Below, piece by piece: positions 60,182 to 64,000 of a DNA stretch of 64,000 bases (positions are counted from its first letter, which is position 1; each line of letters begins with the position of its first letter). Both the position numbers and the translations under genes were made by a program. The notes beneath the pieces are model-generated. The model was not told the DNA's origin, made no database searches, and saw only the letters and a program-made list of their open reading frames with translations. Source of the DNA: Streptococcus sanguinis (GTDB lineage: Bacteria > Bacillota > Bacilli > Lactobacillales > Streptococcaceae); contig NZ_CDMW01000001.1 of assembly GCF_001078705.1 (NCBI RefSeq), forward strand, positions 129,106-193,105. Reading direction: 5' to 3'.

Positions 60182-63100
60182 ATGAAGAAAAAAGAAGTTT
60201 TTGGTTTTCGGAAAAACAAGGCTGTTAAAACTTTATGCGGTGCTGTTCTAGGTGCGGCTTTTTTAACGTCAACGATACAAGCAAGAGCAGATGAAGTAGT
60301 ATCTGATACCAATAGTCCTGTCAATACTGAAATAGTAGGTACTGGAAATGCAGCGACCAATCTGCCTCAAGCTCAAGGGCCAGCCAGTCAGGCATCTCAA
60401 GAGAGTCAGGCGCGAGCAGGTCAGGCAGATGGCGGTGTGACAGTGACTGTTCCAACAGCAGGTTTAGATGAAAGTGTCAAAAAGGCTCAAGAAGCAGGCC
60501 TGACAGTAGTCAAAGACCCAGCTTTTGACAAAGGAGTAGCTCAGACTGCTCAAGAAACTGCAGACAAAAAAGCGGAGATTGCAGCAGATTATCAAGCGCA
60601 GGTAACCGAGATTGATGCCAAGGTCAAGGAGTACAAAGAAAAAGTATCAGCCTACGAGGCGGAAGTAGCTCGGATTACAGCAGAAAACAAAGCGACAGCG
60701 GAACAATACGCTAAAGATTTAGCTGCTCATCAGGCAGAAGTAGCTCGGATTACAGCAGAAAATGCTCAGCTGAAAGCAGATTATGAAGCTGCCCTTAGTA
60801 AATACAAAACAGATTTAGCAACGATTCAAAAGACCAACGCAGATAATGCGGCAGCCTACCAAGCAGCTAAAGCGGCCTATGATTCAGAGTTGACTCGTGT
60901 TCAAAAACTAAATGCGGAAACAAAGGCTAATTATGATGCAGCTCTGGCGGCTTATGCAAGTGAGCTGGATCGCGTTCAGAAGGCGAATGCGGCGGCTAAG
61001 GCACGGTATGAAAAAGCTTTAGCGGATACTCAAGCTGCAAATGCTAAGATTGCTGCTGATAATGAAGCTATTAAACAGCGGAATGCGGCTGCAAAAGCGG
61101 CCTACGAGGCAGCACTTGTCCAATATCAAACAGATTTAGCAACTGTCCGAAAGACCAATGCTGATAATGAAGCGGCATATCAAGCGGCTCAGGCAAATTA
61201 TCAGGCAGAATTGGCCCGTATCCAAAAGGAAAATCAAGATAAAAAAGCTCAATATGAAGCAGATTTAGCAGCTTATGAAGCGAAAAAGACTCAAATTGAA
61301 GCTGAAAATGCAGCAGCTCAAAAAGAATATGAGCAAAAGCTAGCAGAGAATCAAGCTAAGAATGCCACTATAGCAGCTGAAAATGAAGAAATCAAGAAGC
61401 GTAATGCTCAAGCCCAAGCAAACTATCAAGCTCAGTTGGCCCAGTATAATGCTGATTTGGCTGTCTATAACACAAAATTAGCCAAGTATCAGCAAGATAA
61501 GGCTAAATATGATGCTGAACAGGCCAAGATTAAGGCTGGACTGGCTCTTGCAGAAACAAAGAAGACTGAAGACGGGCATTTGAGCCGTCCAATTGCGCAA
61601 AGCCTGGTTTTCAAATCAGAACCTAATGCTAATTTGTCACTGACTACAACTGGTGAGTTTGTCAGCTATGCTGGTATGGAAGCCGCTGTAAAGAATACTG
61701 CAGAGTTTTCTAAGAAATTCTTCCAACTGGACAACTTCAAAGTAACAGATATTCAAAATGCCAACTATCAGACCAACCAGCAGGAAAGCTTTGGTACAGT
61801 TGGCAAGTATGCAGGCTACAGTTCTAACGTAACAAGCGGTAAAGGGCCAACTGAATGGTCTTCTGTCTTGTTGCGTCGTGGTGAGTCTGCTACAGCAACC
61901 TATACAAATCTCCAGGGGACTTATTATCGAGGGAAAAAAGTTTCTAAAATTGTCTATACTTATACCCTTGATCCAAGTTCTCAATTCCGCAATGATAAGG
62001 CCTGGTTAGGTATTTTTAAAGACCCGACAATGGGAGTTTTTGCTTCAGCTTATACAGGAAATTTTGAAGATGCAACCTCTCTCTTTGTGAAGACGGAATT
62101 TGTCTTTTATGATGATAAAGGCCAACCTATTAATTTTGATCAGGCTTTGATGTCCGTGGCTTCCCTCAACCGTGAAGCTAATTCTATCGAAATGGCCAAA
62201 GATTATACCGGAACTTTCAACAAGATTTCGGGTTCATCAGTTGGTGAAAAGAACGGCCAAATCTATGCGACTGAGTCTGAAAACTTCAAAAAAGGAGTTG
62301 GCGGATCTCGCTTTACCATGTATAAGAATGCTCAGCCAGACTCAGGCTGGGACACTACAGATGCTCCTAACTCATGGTATGGGGCAGGAGCGGTGGAAAT
62401 TTCTGGTACAACCAACAGCATGACGATTGGAACGATTTCCTCTTCTGAAGTGTTAGGCCAGCCAGAGGCTACTGATCCACGTAGGGCTGACAAACTAGCT
62501 CCTAAGAAACCAAATATTTGGTTTGCGATTAATGGTGATGTTCGAGCGACTGATCTGCCAATCATCACAGTAGAAGAACCGGAAGCGCCAGTAGCTCCTA
62601 CAGCTCCTGCAGCGCCAAGTGAAGAAGCGCTTAAGCCTTTGGAGCCAGCTCCAACTACACCAACACCGAAGGCTCTTCCAACACCTCCGGCAGCACCGAC
62701 TTATGAAAAAGAACCGACGCCACCGACACGTACACCGGAAACACCAGAGCCTAGTAAGCCTTCTGAGCCAAGCTATGAAGTAGAAAAAACTGTCCGGCCA
62801 GCAGTGGTAGAACCGACCTATGAAAAAGAGCCAACCCCTCCGGCAGCACCGACTTATGAGAAGGAGCCGGAAGCGCCAACTCCTACTCCAGATACACCGG
62901 AGCCTAATAAGCCGGTAGAACCAACTTATAGCCCGCTGCCAACCTCACCAGCAGAGCCTGTTTATCAAAAAGAGCCAGCAGCGCCCGTAGCTCCGACTGT
63001 GCATTATCATTATCATCTCTTGCAATCTCAACCGCAGATTAATAAAGAGATTCAAAATGACCAAGGCACCAATATTGATAAGACTCTAGTGGCTAAGCAG

Positions 63101-64000
63101 TCCGTCGTTCAGTTTGCCTTAAAGACAGAAGCTCTTCCAGCCGGACGCAGTGAGACGACTTCTTTTGTCATTGCTGATCCACTGCCAAGTGGTTATGAAG
63201 TTGACTTAGCAGCAACAAAAGCTGCTAGTGCAGGTTTTGACGTCAGCTATGATAAGGCTAGCCACACAGTGACATTTAAAGCAAATGCAGCAACCTTAGC
63301 TACTTATAACGCAGATACGACCAAAGAAGTTGCTACGCTCTTTCCAACAGTAGTCGGCCGAGTGCTCAACGATGGCGCAACCTATACTAATAATTTCACC
63401 CTGACAGTCAATGATGCCTATGGTGTCAGCTCAAACGTAGTACGCGTGACCACGCCAGGCAAGCCTGATGATTCAGACAATCCAAGCAATAATTACATCA
63501 AGCCAACCAAGGTCAATAAAAACAAGGCAGGATTGGTGATTGATGGTAAGGAAGTCTTGGCTGGTTCGACCAATTACTACGAGCTGACTTGGGATTTGGA
63601 TCAGTATAAGGGTAACAAGTCATCTAAGAGCACGATTCAAAAAGGTTTCTACTATGTAGATGACTATCCGGAAGAAGCACTTGAACTTCGTCCGGAATTA
63701 GTCAAGCTAGTAGATGCGGATGGCAAGGCTGTAGCAGGTGTGACAGTGACCCACTACGAGAGCCTTGAAAAAGCCCCTGCAGCAGTTCGAGAGCTCCTTC
63801 AAAAGGCGAATATCACTGTTAAAGGTTCTTTCCAACTCTTTGCAGCAGACGATGCCCAAGCCTTTTATGACCACTATGTCGTAACAGGTAAGTCCTTGAC
63901 GATAACAAGCCCTATGACTGTCAAAGAAGGAGTGGGCCGCACAGGCGGTAAATTCGAGAATCGGGCTTATCAAATTGACTTTGGAAATGGTTATGCGACA
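60182..64000 (+). CDS. Antigen I/II family adhesin (SspA/SspB-like), 3' end beyond window
   Basis: 1273 codons without stop. Signal peptide ([20 protein letters not shown], cleavage near ARADE); alanine-rich coiled-coil A region (about 130-460; repeats around [12 protein letters not shown]-type heptads); V domain (about 465-795; [56 protein letters not shown]); proline-rich P region (about 800-940; [20 protein letters not shown]); then C-terminal C1-C2 domains to the window edge. Antigen I/II binds salivary gp340 and host and bacterial partners. The BAR segment for Porphyromonas binding is recognisable ([13 protein letters not shown], 1202-1214). The wall-sorting signal must lie past base 64000. 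GAGGAG ribosome site. Confidence 0.93.
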   Translation, partial: MKKKEVFGFRKNKAVKTLCGAVLGAAFLTSTIQARADEVVSDTNSPVNTEIVGTGNAATNLPQAQGPASQASQESQARAGQADGGVTVTVPTAGLDESVKKAQEAGLTVVKDPAFDKGVAQTAQETADKKAEIAADYQAQVTEIDAKVKEYKEKVSAYEAEVARITAENKATAEQYAKDLAAHQAEVARITAENAQLKADYEAALSKYKTDLATIQKTNADNAAAYQAAKAAYDSELTRVQKLNAETKANYDAALAAYASELDRVQKANAAAKARYEKALADTQAANAKIAADNEAIKQRNAAAKAAYEAALVQYQTDLATVRKTNADNEAAYQAAQANYQAELARIQKENQDKKAQYEADLAAYEAKKTQIEAENAAAQKEYEQKLAENQAKNATIAAENEEIKKRNAQAQANYQAQLAQYNADLAVYNTKLAKYQQDKAKYDAEQAKIKAGLALAETKKTEDGHLSRPIAQSLVFKSEPNANLSLTTTGEFVSYAGMEAAVKNTAEFSKKFFQLDNFKVTDIQNANYQTNQQESFGTVGKYAGYSSNVTSGKGPTEWSSVLLRRGESATATYTNLQGTYYRGKKVSKIVYTYTLDPSSQFRNDKAWLGIFKDPTMGVFASAYTGNFEDATSLFVKTEFVFYDDKGQPINFDQALMSVASLNREANSIEMAKDYTGTFNKISGSSVGEKNGQIYATESENFKKGVGGSRFTMYKNAQPDSGWDTTDAPNSWYGAGAVEISGTTNSMTIGTISSSEVLGQPEATDPRRADKLAPKKPNIWFAINGDVRATDLPIITVEEPEAPVAPTAPAAPSEEALKPLEPAPTTPTPKALPTPPAAPTYEKEPTPPTRTPETPEPSKPSEPSYEVEKTVRPAVVEPTYEKEPTPPAAPTYEKEPEAPTPTPDTPEPNKPVEPTYSPLPTSPAEPVYQKEPAAPVAPTVHYHYHLLQSQPQINKEIQNDQGTNIDKTLVAKQSVVQFALKTEALPAGRSETTSFVIADPLPSGYEVDLAATKAASAGFDVSYDKASHTVTFKANAATLATYNADTTKEVATLFPTVVGRVLNDGATYTNNFTLTVNDAYGVSSNVVRVTTPGKPDDSDNPSNNYIKPTKVNKNKAGLVIDGKEVLAGSTNYYELTWDLDQYKGNKSSKSTIQKGFYYVDDYPEEALELRPELVKLVDADGKAVAGVTVTHYESLEKAPAAVRELLQKANITVKGSFQLFAADDAQAFYDHYVVTGKSLTITSPMTVKEGVGRTGGKFENRAYQIDFGNGYAT

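Noticed and set aside
59937-60360. Minus-strand 97-codon frame over the adhesin start
   Set aside because: It overlaps the signal-peptide coding region and leader of the antigen I/II gene and lacks a ribosome site.

Overview
This window is chromosomal DNA from an oral Streptococcus of the sanguinis/gordonii group, most likely S. sanguinis. The Mn-binding lipoprotein at 30013-30942 agrees closely with SsaB of S. sanguinis as I remember it. The gene orders tpx-ssaBCA-pepO and glycyl-radical operon-leuS are those of mitis/sanguinis streptococci. There are several LPXTG or secreted surface proteins, and an antigen I/II adhesin follows pgk. No database could be searched, so species and family names rest on recalled sequence and visible motifs.

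Layout. 1-5950: a 5'-truncated ferric-reductase-like gene, an LtrA-type membrane protein, then a small integrative element (XRE repressor, origin-like repeats, Rep_trans initiator/relaxase, DUF3173 excisionase, tyrosine integrase) abutting the 3' end of tRNA-Lys(CTT). 5957-10823: 6S RNA, rarA, a small-protein/NUDIX/GNAT group, prmA, rsmE. 10867-16060: a wall-anchored cyclic-nucleotide phosphodiesterase, then a variable patch of small secreted or membrane proteins (lipoprotein, a possible type I toxin, DUF1310 paralogues) with gene relics. 16132-22027: relA-dtd, two decayed genes, a CPBP protein, MarR and DtxR/ScaR-type regulators. 22255-29349: a Bsp-repeat/C39 secreted protein, a SEC10/PgrA-type LPXTG protein, a DUF3114 protein. 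29370-34573: tpx, the Mn importer ssaACB and pepO.

34798-41915 is a carbohydrate island: a TIM-barrel protein, a ROK repressor, a lactose/cellobiose-type PTS, GH35 beta-galactosidase BgaC and an aldo/keto reductase, with catabolite (cre) sites in two promoters. 42034-44464 holds an LPXTG protein of unknown fold and a NERD-domain protein. 44906-54875 is the most interesting region: radical-SAM activase, DeoR and SorC regulators, a PTS (IIA, IIB, IIC), a glycyl radical enzyme, an FsaA-like aldolase and GldA. This gene set matches the radical-based 'anhydroglycolysis' route described for E. coli YbiW/PflD, in which imported 1,5-anhydrohexitol 6-phosphate is opened to 1-deoxyfructose 6-phosphate, split, and the hydroxyacetone reduced. 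The operon is bracketed by two near-identical direct-repeat terminators, and its two internal promoters share an identical 12-bp palindrome at matching distances.

55035-64000: leuS, a VIT1-type metal transporter behind an exact PerR-box match, pgk, and the first 1273 codons of an antigen I/II adhesin that runs off the window.
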